Shown: one piece after another, positions 44,602 through 55,794 of the stretch
Numbering within the stretch: position 1 is the first letter of the stretch
Layout: each line of letters starts with the position of its first letter
NCBI GenBank assembly: GCA_023374025.1
Contig: SIJG01000104.1
Coordinates: 451,127-515,126 of the forward strand
DNA: 64,000 nt
Direction: 5' to 3'
DNA from: Heterodera schachtii
Taxonomy: Eukaryota > Nematoda > Chromadorea > Rhabditida > Heteroderidae
The notes under the pieces: model-generated
The model's input: the letters and a program-made list of their open reading frames with translations, nothing else
What the model was told of the DNA's origin: nothing
Database searches by the model: none
Translations under genes and position numbers: made by a program

Positions 44602-47600
44602 TCAGACGTGGGCCTTACTAACGGACTTGTCCACGAATTTGTGCTCGCAACACATCCAACTCAGCTGGCCATGTTCGTCGACCGCGTAGCGCAACGGGGG
44701 CACGGAGGGCCAAAGCGGATAGACCACCTGACGAAGATTGGATGTAAAATGGGGGAATAATATGCGATTACCCGCACCGCCTTACCCCCTCCCACCCTCC
44801 GTTTTGTCCCAATCATTTCCATCCACCACTCGACAAAAATATAAAAAATTACAATTCTGACTCTATTTTTAAAAAGAATTAGGGATTTTATAGGCCGGCG
44901 GTGCCGACAGGCGCCGACCGAGAATTTTTTTGGAATTTTTAAAGAATTTTGTTTTTTCAGCCGTCTCCCGAGTTGTTTTTTAATCAAAAACATTTTAATG
45001 TATAAAAAACTTAAAAATGTTGGGAAAAAAGCATTGAAGCAAGAAATGGTAAATTGTAAAAGTCCGGTGTCCCTTGACTGAATTGTGAGTGTCCCGCCTT
45101 ACATGGGCGTCGAAGTTGGCGTGCCGTTGATGAACCCGGGCCATGTGCCGGACGAGCAGCGACGGACGGACCATGACCAGGCCGCACAATTGGCATTGGA
45201 CCATAAAACCAAACAATTTTTAATCAAAAAAAAATCGGAAAATAGCGAACTTTGCGGGCGCATCGATGCCAATGGACGACGACGAAAGCCGCGCGCGACG
45301 CTCAAAAGCCGAGGGAAGGGGGCGCATTGGAGCGACAAAATCTGAATTTTCCAAAAAAATGAAAATAAAATTTTCAGAGGTCCGATAAGCGGAGTTGGGT
45401 ACGAAAGTGTCTCTAATAATTTTTCATTATAGAAAATTATTTTTTGCAAAATAAAAAAAATGAAAAAATTTTATAGCAATATTTTATAAAATTTTTTGAA
45501 AAAAAATTCATCATAAAATTTTGAAAAAGGCTAGAAATATTTTTCAAAATGGAGGGGGCATTGCTCCCAGCAGGCCCGTGACCAGGGGCCAACGGGCGGC
45601 AATTGCCACGTCCCCTCCGAAATTAAAATGTTTTTTTAGCATTTTACTCAATTTATTTAACAAATTTGACCCAAATTTTTTCTAAATTTTCCCTGGTGAT
45701 GCCTAATGGCAAGCCGCCGGATCACAATTCTCTTATATTTCTGCCAAAATTTGTCTCAAAATTGCCAAAAAGGCTAAGATTTTTCGTTTTTTTTCGTGGC
45801 AGCAAAAAGTTATGGAAAATTAAACCGGATTTTAACCTGCCGCTGGTGGAGATGGCGATGGTCCCGTAGTGCCAACAAAATCGCCTCCACCACTCTCGCC
45901 GCTGTTCCGCACCCGTTCGTCTCCAATTTGTTGTCCGTCTTCGTCGCTGTCGTCCCCCACCGTCGCCGTCTTCGGCACCGCTGCCATGCCAATGCCGCGG
46001 TGGGCGCGCTGCTTGTGCGCGTTCAGCTGCGCAATTCCGTCAAACATTCGTGCGCACCAATGGCACATGTAACGACGCGGAAGGCATTGGCGTGGACGGC
46101 GCCGCGGGCGAAGGGAACGGTCATTGGCAATGCCATCATGGGCAGTGCGGTCACTTAGACTTGGATCAACGGCATCGGCATGGACAACATTGGGGGCCAA
46201 TTGGTGGTGGCATTGACTCGGTGGTTCGACTGCTGGTTGCACCCACTAAATGTTTTTGAATCCGTCCGTTAATTAGTCTCTCTCTCTTACCCCCGCCGTG
46301 CCATGCCAAACAGTGTCCAATTCGACCCGCATTTGGTCCTCATTATGTAGCTGCTGGTGAAGTGCCAAATGGTCGCGCATTTGGTGGCCACCGCAGCGCG
46401 TGTCGAACAGCGCGTTGCAATGGGCGCATTCCTTACAATTAGACAAATTTACTATCCAAATTTGTATTTGTACATTTGAATTTAAATGAAAAAATTCGGT
46501 AAGATTCGATAAAATTGGACTTAAAAATTGCCACTTTTCGATGAAATTTTTATTTTGAAATTTAAATGAGAAGATTCGCCACCCAGGCAGTAAATGGAAA
46601 AAAAATTTGGAGGGGGATTCGAAAACCTTCTTTTACTGCGATCCCAAATTTTTTTTTTACAAAAAAAATTGCTCTTTGAATAATTTTCGCCCAAAATCGC
46701 CCATTTTTCCAAGAAACGCCGTGAAAAGTTTAATTGGCGGAGATTGCCCCTGGCCATGCTCTCGCCAGGCAAATGTATCAATCAATTTTAGTGCCATTCT
46801 GCTGACCTGGTGAGTGACCGTGTCGCAATTCTCTGACTGCGGCAGTGCGCCGCCAGTGCCATTCGCCATCGTTCCGTAACAGTCGCCCACCACCGGTGTT
46901 GTGCTGGGGACGGCAATTAGCGATGGCGGTGCCATCGGCGGTGCTCCGCCATGGCCGCGGTGCTGGTGCCATCGTCGATTGGCCCACACATTCTGAAAAT
47001 GAACTTTTTAAGAAGCCACAAAGCGTGGGGAGGAAATAAAAACCCGAAAAATTGGGTTCACTTCGTTTCTCCCCCCCCCCCGCCGAACCCTCTGAATTTT
47101 TTTTTTTTAAATTTTTTAAAATTCAAAATTTTCAATAAAAAACTTTACAATTAGATTTATTATATAAAAAATGTAAGGAAAAAAAATTCATTTTTTTTGT
47201 TAGTAATTAATTCAAAAATTTTGAAAAAACTGTTAAAAAATTTTTTTAACATTTTCTTAAAATTTGTTATACCAATTTTTTGGAGGGAATGAACTGCTCC
47301 AAAAAATGCGTCGAATGAGAAAAAACACTAAAATCGTAAATAGAGGTAAACGGTGCTGCCAAAAAACAATTGTGGCTCATAATTTCTTGTTTTTGGAGAA
47401 ATTGAAAGGAAAATTAAACGGTCCGTCCCCTCCACCTGAATGTGCTGGGCCATGCCGCTGAGTTCGTCCAGCCGTTGCGGGTGCTGCTCCGCCGCGTGTT
47501 TCTCCAGCCCCGCCCTGGTGAGGAACACGCGCTGGGGTTGGTCCGGCGAACAGCACACGCGGCACGGGAAACACTCCACGTCATTGGCAATCCCTTCAAA

Positions 47601-49237
47601 CAATTAAAAAAATTGAAATGAATGCCGTTAAACTGAACTTGATTAGGGACTCTTCTATCCATTTTCATTAATTAGAACTTTCCGTTAACCCGAAATTAAA
47701 ATGATTTTTTTAGTTTTTCAAAGTTCAAAAAATATTTCTAATAATTTTATGAACACTTGGAATTTTTTGAAAATTTGAAAAAAAAAATTCGTCTTTCAGA
47801 AAGAATTCTCATTTAGAAATAAAAATTCAAAAAATTTTTTTTTTACTAAAAACCCTATAATTTATTTTATAAACGAACTTCATTTTTTAAATTTCGGTTG
47901 AGGGAAATTCCGGGAAAATCCAATTCACAAAATACGAAATTTATATTTATAAATAATTGTGTGCTTTTTGCACCAAAAATTCAAAGCCGTAAAAAAATTA
48001 GGTAATTTGATTGGCCTTTTTTGAGAAATTAACCCGGCAAAACGGCCAATGCCATCGGCGGAAGAGACGACGCGGCCATCGAAGTGACGCCGTGGCCAAC
48101 GCCAGCGGCATTTTGGCCGTCCGAAATGAACTGACTGTGAGAAGGGCCTGAAAAGTGCCAAAATTGGACAAACGGAAAGGGCACACATTGAGCGGACACT
48201 GTGCTAATCGTTCAAAGTGGGGAGGTTTCACAAACTGAAGTATTTATTGACAGTATATGCTTAATTGGATTTGTCCATAATACGTAATTTCAAAAAAATA
48301 AAAAATAAATTAGATTTATGGATCGATTACGGGTTCGAGTTTGGAATTTTTACCCCACCCCGAACCAGGGACGCTCCCATGGGGGGGGGGGGGGGGTACG
48401 TATCCCCCACCCCATATTCCCCAGAATGTTTTGAAAAAAGACAAAAACATGGAGTAAAAGCAACAAAAAAAACGTCGCCCGGGGGAAGGGCAAAAAAGTC
48501 TTCGGGTTCCTCCCTCCGAAGTTTTTTTTCTGGTTTTTATGGACCCCGTCAATAAATCCTCTCCAAACCGACCAATGACACCCGTCGTTTGCCGAGTGTC
48601 GTCGGCCGCCGGCTGCACAAATAACACTTTGCCAAGCGCACGATGGACGAACACTTTGGTGCCAATTTCGTAGTCAAGCTCATCAAAAAAAAGGAATGGA
48701 ATTAATTAATTAAAATTTTGGGGGTTTTTTGAAAATTTAAAACCATCGATCGCCGGAGCCTCGGAAAGAGCGCCGCCACTGGCGGTGATTTCGTTGCTTT
48801 GGTTGTTCTCGTTGCTGTTGCTGTTACTGGTCGAAGACGACGACGGCTCAGAAGGGAACGAAAAGGGAGGAGTGAAGGGAATGTCTGTAAAAATGGGGAA
48901 AAAGTAAAAAAAAACAAATTTTCAAAATTTAATAATCCTTCAAATATAAAGAAAAGGCAAAAACAAGACAAACGCATAAATGGCACAAAATTTAATTGTT
49001 TTTCCAATAATTTTGGTTGGTTGTATGGCACGTACAAAAAGGGAATGGGACTGGATGCCATCCAAATTTCAAAAATTCCGGAATTCGGGCCCAAAAGTTC
49101 GCATTCCTTCTATTAATAATGACCAATGAATGCCCTCATCCCCATTTATATTCACCAGCTCCGCCAATGTCGAATTTGCACTGCTTCACCGCCACGCCGC
49201 GTGCCATTATCCGTGGCATTGCCCTTTTGTTGTACAT
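44602..49237 (-). CDS. C2H2 zinc-finger protein
   Basis: Ten exons on the minus strand: 49237-49156, 48884-48744, about 48683-48573, 48147-48034, 47593-47436, 46992-46807, 46431-46291, 46245-45837, about 45216-45103, 44727-44602. Together they give roughly 520 residues. Order: a basic conserved-looking start (MYNKRAMPRIMARGVAVKQC), a Ser/Asn-rich linker, a segment around IGTKVFVHRALGKVLFVQPA, then single C2H2-type fingers. The fingers are CRVC...LEKHAAEQH, ECAHCNALF...RDHLALH, YMCHWCARMF...NAHKQRAH and CQLCGLVMV...VRHMARVH. It ends LSWMCCEHKFVDKSVSKAHV. Most junctions are in phase. Acceptors of exons 3 and 9 lack a proper AG in the needed phase, so those borders are approximate or the locus has small indels. 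Probably a nuclear DNA- or chromatin-binding protein; the ortholog is not recognised. Upstream minus-strand exons near 50.2-50.7 kb may belong to it. Confidence 0.7.
44890..44925. repeat. Solitary relic of the CGGCGG hairpin module
   Basis: GGCCGGCGGTGCCGACAGGC followed by GCCGACCG, embedded in an intron of the zinc-finger gene with the usual A/T-rich spacer. A more degraded relic lies near 45695-45722. Confidence 0.5.
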
Positions 49238-49290
49238 ATTAACGGAAGCAGTTTAAGGCTTAAATTCAGGATTAGGTTTGATCATCATTA

Positions 49291-49660
49291 GTAGAGACCG
49301 AGCCGGGCCCGGTTTTTACCGGACTCGGAAACCGGAACCGGTGATTTTTGGAAAAATCCGGTTTGACCGGTTTTTGAGAGACCGGGTCGTTTTCTAAAAT
49401 TCAACCCGGCCCGGGAACCGGCGTTTTGGACCGGTATGTATAATTTTTGTATATGTCTGTATGTTTTGTATGTGTACTTTGGATAAAGATGACACTCGGT
49501 TAAACGAAAGTTGTTTGTCAATTTTCGCTGTAGCTATTATTTTGAGGCAATTATTGGAGTCCGGATTTTCAGATTTTCACCAAAAATTCAGGATCCGTTC
49601 ATTTAAAAAAAAGTTAGAAATGCCAAAATTTTCGAGTTTTAAGCCGGTTAAAAAACTTAC
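49291..49660. mobile_element. CCGG-word repeat fragment, partly duplicated at 52.4-53.0 kb
   Basis: Begins TAGAGACCGAGCCGGGCCCG and repeats ACCGG/CCGGT words with self-complementary ACCGGAACCGGT. The part from 49440 (ATATGTCTGTATG, GTACTTTGGATAAAGATGA, then TTCACCAAAAATTCAGGATC) is collinear with 52448-52516 and 52930-53040. It is therefore a dispersed repeat, probably a decayed element of the same class. Confidence 0.5.
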
Positions 49661-50226
49661 AATGACAAATTTAAGCTTGTTGTTTTACAGAATCAAATTT
49701 TCGGGTAAAAGTGCGTTCGAAAATAATGACTTTCGACTTTATGCCGTAAACCGATTTGGAGAAAAATTGGGGATAATTTGTCTATTTTATTTCCTAATCA
49801 ACAGGATATATGTAGTAAATTCAATGGCATTTATTCAGACATTGGTAATATCAAATGATGGCAATATGGGTGAAAAATATATACATACAAATCGGATGGA
49901 TTTGACGGAGGATCAATTTCATTATACAACACACAAAGGGGAGCCACACTCTCTGTGATAGGCACAATTATCCATGCTTTTTAATTAGTATCCTCTGCAA
50001 AAATTCTCGTCCATTTCGATCGCCGCTTTTCTCCATGCCGTTGTTGTACCATGTCTCGTCCGACCACGCGTCATTCATTGGTCACTGTCGCTGCTTGAGG
50101 AGTTGCTGCTGCTCGCCGACGGCGGGTCGTTCTGTTGTTGACATTCGTCGTCGTGTTCGTCGCTGAAAAGCATGACAAACAATTATATTGCTGCAACAAA
50201 AATGGCAAAAAACATTATCATGTTAC

Positions 50227-50542
50227 CTTCATTCGCCGCCATGAACTCCTCTTCCGTCATTGGACCAAAAACGGGCAGCCTCACTTCTCGCGTCACGGTA
50301 ATTCTCCGCTGTTTTCTCGCACGTCCACGCTGCTTGGTCGACTTGGACCGCTTCTTTGGCGCTGCTCTGCGCGACACAATGCGGCGATGTCGGTGAGACG
50401 CTTTCCTTTCACATGAAACACGGCGCGACACTCGGCGAGACAGTGCCCTGCAAAACTCTCGGCGTGCTGCCCGACGACCCGTATGTGTTGAACGGCTCCG
50501 ACTACGGCCTGCAGCAGCAGTTGAAGTCGTACGACGAGTTCG
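50227..50542 (-). other. Possible SR-rich minus-strand exon
   Basis: A minus-strand segment with an acceptor (CCTTTCAG) and donor (GTAACA) encodes a very basic Arg/Ser-rich stretch ending RLPVFGPMTEEEFMAANE. A preceding segment 50738-50639 (SSTASSSLIDEMTSSRS, donor GTAATC) joins it in phase. The following segment 50166-50075 is open in an acidic/Ser-rich frame, but that frame is one base off. It may be the 5' part of the zinc-finger gene or a separate nuclear protein, and it overlaps the first exon proposed for the plus-strand RING gene. Confidence 0.35.
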
Positions 50543-50665
50543 CTGAAAGGGGAGGAGGAAAAAAATAAGGTGGAAGAAAAAACACATCAAAAATTGAGGA
50601 AAAAAAAAGAAAAATGGGGGAATGGAGGGGGAGGGATTACCGATCTTGAAGAAGTCATCTCGTCG

Positions 50666-52409
50666 ATGAGGGAAGAAGAAGCTGTTGACGAATTGGAATT
50701 GTGTTGTGATAGCAACAGAGGGAAATGTGTAAGTGCTAAAAATTTAGGAAAATTTGAATTGAAATTTTCTATAAAAATTTAAAGGGGAAAGAAGAGTGAA
50801 TTTGATAAATTCGAATGAAAAAATGGACAAAAAAGTCCAAATTTATGCAATTTATACTTTATGAAAACGACTGAAAAATTTATGAAAATTTTCGGCGTAT
50901 TTAAGCAGTGCAATTTCCCCGCCAAATTATCCATTCATTACTAGTGATGGGAATTTAAGTCAGAAAAAATCTCAAAAAAGTCGACTTAAAAGGTCACGAA
51001 AAATGCAAAAAAGTCATGAAAAATAACCAAAAAGTCACATAAAAATGCCAAAAAAGCACTAAATAACTCCAAAAAAGTTCTGAAAAAATAGACAAATGTA
51101 ATTAAACGTAAAATCCGTTTTAAACATTCTTCGTTCGAAGAAAGTAAATTTAAAAACGACTAATTTTAACGGAAAAAAAATATTCAAAAGTATTACACCG
51201 CCATATTTTTATTTTATTTTTATTTTTCAGTCCCGTCATTTGAGTCCTAATTGTATAAGAAATTTCAGATCCGTCTCGAAGATACATTTTTCGGAATTTT
51301 CATCACAAAAAGTCAATTTTGCCTTAAAAAGTGTAAAAAGTCATGAAAAAGTCACAAAAACGCAAAAAAGTCATAAAAATCCCAAAAAGTGTAAAAGTCA
51401 AAAAAAGTCACAAAAAATGTATGTTAGAAGCTTCAAACAAAGTGTATAACACTTTTGAAGTCATTTTAAGGTAATTTAGAGTCAGCAAAAAAAGTCATTT
51501 GACTTAAATTCCCATCCCTATTCATTACATGCACTTCCACTGTTTCTCCATCGGTCGAATCGTCTTCCTGTACAATAAAATCGTTTTTAAATGAACATAA
51601 TTTTTTCCTTTTTTTCAGGATGGTCAGAGCAATAACGGCCAAGACAAGGGCATCAGCAGCGCGAGCACGGAGCATCAAAATCAATCGTCGAGATGCCAAG
51701 AAAGCGCGTGCCGCAATTGGACGAGCCGGACATGTGAGTGAAGCGCGAAGGGGGGGGGGGGCAATTAATACACAAATTGATTCAAAATCCATTTTTAAGT
51801 TTGCCACTTTTTCAGTCAGGCAATGCCATGGGACGGGAGAAGTGCATGAGCAAAGTGCACAACATGACGCGTGTGACCTTGGGCTGTGTGCACCAATTTC
51901 ACCGCAGGTGGAGGAGGGGCTAATTCCGATCAATTTAGAACCCTTGGGTCCCCGAGTTCGACCAATTCTAAAAGTCGAGTTTTACTGGCCTAAAGCCCGG
52001 AAGTTTTGCGTTTGCTGATCACAGTTCGAAATCCGTTCCGACCAATTTTGAACCCATGACCCTCGAGTTAGAACAAGTTTAAAAGCCGATATTTCCGGGC
52101 CTAAATTTCGCAAACAAGCTTTCAATTGATACCGACAACAGTAGAGCCAAATCTTCTAATCTACGGGTTTTTTTGTGTCTGATTTTCAAAAAAGAAAAAA
52201 TTGGGGAAAAAAAAATTAATGAATTTTTTGGGGACTAAAACCCAATTTTGACATGGTGATTTCTGACAAATGCAATGTTTTTATCCCCGTCAAGGTGCCT
52301 GTACCGCTGGCTAAAATACAACACCAACTGTCCCCTGTGCCGCTATAATTTCATCAGCGCAATTCCCCCTGAAGAACCGGAAGAACCGCATCAGTGGCAA
52401 GGCGACTGA
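50666..52409 (+). CDS. Small RING-H2-like zinc-finger protein
   Basis: Proposed exons 50666-50728, 51619-51733, 51820-51907 and 52295-52409 join in phase to about 126 residues. The last two exons are secure. They encode LGCVHQFHRRC, then LYRWLKYNTNCPLCRYNF, which supplies zinc ligands 3-8 of a RING-H2 (C-x-H-x2-H-x2-C-x10-C-x2-C) and the Trp that usually contacts E2 enzymes. The tail is Pro/Glu-rich and ends HQWQGD. The first CxxC pair is not canonical: upstream of CMSKVHN the residue expected to be Cys is Arg (GREKC). The 5' exons are uncertain. An alternative frame of exon 51619-51733 contains KRVPQLDEPDM, which resembles sequence preceding RING domains, but it cannot be spliced in phase. 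If functional it would be a ubiquitin ligase. A hAT-like element occupies the first intron. Confidence 0.55.
50942..51520. mobile_element. hAT-like element, word AAGTC/GACTT
   Basis: 579 bp from TAGTGATGGGAATTTAAG to CTTAAATTCCCATCCCTA, flanked by exact TTCATTAC duplications (50934-50941, 51521-51528). AAAAAGTCA words fill both halves and a self-complementary AAGTCGACTT lies near the left end. It sits in an intron of the RING-like gene. Confidence 0.85.
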
Positions 52410-52516
52410 TCCATCATTGAAAATCTGTACCACCATAATGTGTATATTACGTATGTATGTATATGTCTGTATGTTGTACTGTATTGTGTACTTTGGATAA
52501 AGATGATACTCTGAAA

Positions 52517-52901
52517 GGGTCCACCTCGTTTCGGCGCCGCTCGTTTCGGCGCCAGCCCAGTTTTTGGACTATAACTTTTTTCTTTTTCAACCAAATCTAA
52601 CATTGTTGGTATCATTCGAGAGCCCTTCTGATGCTCTATTATTTTGCATAATTCCAAAAAATTTGATCAATTTGGAACAAAGTTATGGCCAAAAGTACAC
52701 ATGTGGCCTGGTTTTTTGAATTCTTCTAGTCATAATTTTTTTGAGCATTAACGAAATTTTTTGAAACTTAGCAGGCTAATAGAGAACACTTAGAGCTTTC
52801 GAATGATACCAATAATGTTAGATTTGGTTGACAAAGAAAAAAGTTATAGTCCAAAAACAGGGCTGGCGCCGAAACGAGCGGCGCCGAAACGAGGGTGTCC
52901 C
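52517..52901. mobile_element. Foldback element with 8-bp target duplication
   Basis: 385 bp, with arms of about 125 bp that are reverse complements (CTCGTTTCGGCGCC... and ...GGCGCCGAAACGAG). Exact duplications CTCTGAAA flank it (52509-52516, 52902-52909). Internal motifs TTGGTATCATTCGA and CTATTATTTTGCATAA match the other foldbacks. The surrounding repeat is uninterrupted at 49440-49660, which confirms insertion. Confidence 0.85.
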
Positions 52902-53230
52902 CTCTGAAAACAAGCGTTTTTTTTTTGTTAATTAGCTGTGGCCCGGAATTTTCACCAAAAATTCAGGATCCGTTCATTTAAAAAAGTTAAAAGTGCAAAA
53001 TCCATTTTTCGAGTTTTAAGCCGGTCCAAAAATACCTACAATTAGACTTTGTCGGATCGATCGACTACATCCGAACTTTTTTAGGCTTAAAGCTTCTCAA
53101 GAGCTTTCGTAATATAAAATTTGTCAGGATTCGACCGTTTAATATCAGATTTCACTGATCAGCGAGCGACCCCGAAAACCGCTCATAAAACAAATTTTAT
53201 GACATTGAAAGTTGGTGATATTTTATATCA

Positions 53231-54430
53231 ATAGGGATGGGATTTTTATGTTTTTACATATTTTTTCTTCGGCTTAGTTATGGCGAGAGAAGCCCAAAAA
53301 TAGCACTTTCACGATTTAGATCGACTTATAAAAACAAAAACACATATTTTGGCATTTTGGCACATAAAAACTTATCGCACATGTTTCGGGGGTTGGCACA
53401 TATTTTGCATTTTTGAGAAAAATTTGCAATAAAAATACAAATTAGGTTGATCCCCTGACCGTTGCGGGGAATTGCGAATTTCGTCGATTTCAATCTCTCC
53501 AGATCGGATGAGAGGGCAATAAATTATGGAAAACGTATTTTTATTTGTTGTTTTTTTCATGCTATCCTTTATTTTTGTAGAAGATATATATAAATATAGC
53601 GGATATTAGCCATTTTATTTATCATAATAATTTTAATTCATTGATTATCTTAAAACATTTTTCGCTAAATTCTGCAAGAAATAATAATATTTGATTATTT
53701 TTTATTTATAATTTTTAATTGTAAAAATATTTTTAATTTAAGTATATCCAAGTAAAGAAGAACTAATAATATTATAAATTACGAATAAAGTTTTATTAAT
53801 TTATTTTTTTAAGTTCGATATAAAATTTCATAATAATGTGAATTTTATATTTCACATTTAACAAATTTTTTAATTGAAAGCCAACAACTAATAAAAATAT
53901 AAAAATGTTAGGTAATTAATTAGCCAAATGTTTTTTGTCACTTGTTCCCATATATTTTTAATTTTATTTAAAATATTAAATATAGATAGGAATTTTTTAT
54001 CATATATTTGTAATAATTAAAATTGTAGGTATTGAAATAAATGCATATTTTGCCGTGTTGTATTGTCGAGTTTTTGCCCATAGATTTAATTGGTCATATT
54101 TTAATTAAAAAATAATAAAATAATAAACGTTTTAAAGTTAATTTGTACATTATTTGAATATAATTAAGAAATAATCGATTCATTTTGTAAAGAAAAAATA
54201 AATTTATTATTATAGTTATACAAATATTTCTTATTTTTGCTGTTACTCGTTTTGTTTTTTCTTATTAAATTTATTAAATTTCTCTTTAATATTAAAACAA
54301 ATAATAGATGAATTTTATCTTTTCACCAAATTTATATAAAAAACAATTTAAAAATTAATTTTTGGAATTATATAAAAGTACTCTCGATATTTTGACAATT
54401 TAATGCTTGATTATTTTTCAAAATTATTTC
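53231..54430. other. Repeat half-element then very AT-rich spacer
   Basis: 53231-53440 begins TAGGGATGGGATTTTTATG and carries TTTACATATT/GCACATATTTTG words, a left end of the word-type elements whose right end I could not find. From about 53570 to 54420 the sequence is AT-rich with no reading frame, repeat or gene recognised. Confidence 0.45.
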
Positions 54431-54433
54431 ATA

Positions 54434-55079
54434 TTTTAGGTGCATTTTTACCAAGACAATTGGTAGCGCAACCAAAATCAGTTGGGGCGGGGGGGGGGGG
54501 GAAGCAGCTCGTCCCCTCCCCCCTTGGGGTATTAAAATTTTGATCACTCCCCCGATCAACCTGAATGAGTTATTATCTGATCAGACCCGGTAGAATAAGA
54601 ACATAGTTCATGGTCGTTTGACGGAGGTTGGTGGTAGAAACGGCATTTCATGGTCATTTTCTTATTCTACGGGTTTACCACCAACTTCGTGGTCATTTGA
54701 CCAGGTCAAATAACCATGGTCGTTTGACCCGGTCATTTAACCACCTTCTTATTCTACGGGCCCAGGGTGTTGCAATTGTTTTTTAATCAGCATTGAAATA
54801 ATATGAATTATAGATTTTTCGAAAAATTTAATCATTGATTTTCTTAAATTTTCTGGATTCTTTGCATAAAATTGTTTTTTTTTAATTTCGCAAAGTAGAT
54901 CTAAATGCTGATTAAAAAACAATTGCAACACCATGATCAGATAATAACTCATTCAGGTTGATCGGGGAAGTGATCAAAATTTTAATACCCCAAGGGGGGA
55001 GGGGACGAGCTGCTTCCCCCCCGCCCCAACTGATTTTGGTTGCGCTACCAATTGTCTTGGCAAAAATGCACCTAAATAA
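54434..55079. mobile_element. Long-TIR element, interrupted by a second element
   Basis: Arms 54434-54585 plus 54761-54800 and 54903-55079 are near-perfect reverse complements (TAGGTGCATTTTTACCAAG; GGACGAGCTGCTTCC; GATCAGATAATAACTCATTC), so each arm is about 180 bp. The left arm is split by a separate insertion at 54586-54760. Poly-G/poly-C runs lie inside both arms. A short relic with the same AGCAGCTCGTCC and poly-C occurs at 915-945. Confidence 0.85.
54586..54760. mobile_element. Nested miniature element
   Basis: 175 bp with inverted ends CCCGGTAGAATAAGAA and TTCTTATTCTACGGG and internal GGTCGTTTGAC / GTCATTTGACC words. Comparing the interrupted arm with the intact right arm (…TCTGATCATGGTG…) locates the insertion exactly. 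Confidence 0.8.
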
Positions 55080-55512
55080 CATGTTGTAATCAATCATGCA
55101 CTGACGACATCATATGACCATTTTTTACTTGAAAAAAAGACGACAAAGCAAACAACATTCAATTACATTAACATTTTTAGTGCTAAATTACTTACTGTAA
55201 ATGGTAATAGGATTGATCTGTCTGATCACAGTGTTGGACAAAATGAAATGCAATTCAATATTTCTAAGAAATAGAGTTTTTTCGGAAAACATTTTCCCAA
55301 TTTCATAAAAAAAATTTCCGTCTAGCTGTGCTTTTTATATTCCGCAAATCCCCTAAATTAAAAAAAATCACCCCCACCGGATTTACCGCCGTTCACCTTT
55401 TCGTCATATTTATTATTTTCTGGTATTTCACTCAATTTAATTTGCATTTTATTGGCCCATTTGCTCCAGAAAATCTTTTTTTAATCTCACTAATTTTTCC
55501 GTTCTCTTGCAG

Positions 55513-55576
55513 CGAACGGCAGCTCGGGCAGCGGAGGCTGTGCCATCGTCGGACCGGAGCCATCGGCAAAGCGGTA
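55513..55576 (+). other. Possible isolated terminal exon
   Basis: After a good acceptor (TTCTCTTGCAG) a short GC-rich frame reads NGSSGSGGCAIVGPEPSAKR then stop. No upstream exon could be linked. It may be the last exon of a gene whose other exons I did not find, or chance. Confidence 0.2.
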
Positions 55577-55794
55577 AATTGGAAACAAAAAATTGTGTTA
55601 AAGCTTAAAAATATATGTCGTGTGGATTTCGTGAACATGTCTCATTCTCATAATTTTTGACCCAATATTTTCAAAACTTGGTGCTATGACTTGGGATTTA
55701 CATTGTTAAACTTTATGCCCCAAAAATGGCCAATTTGCGAATTTATGGGACTTAAATTGCTATTAAAAATCCATTGGATATTAGATGTCCGAAC

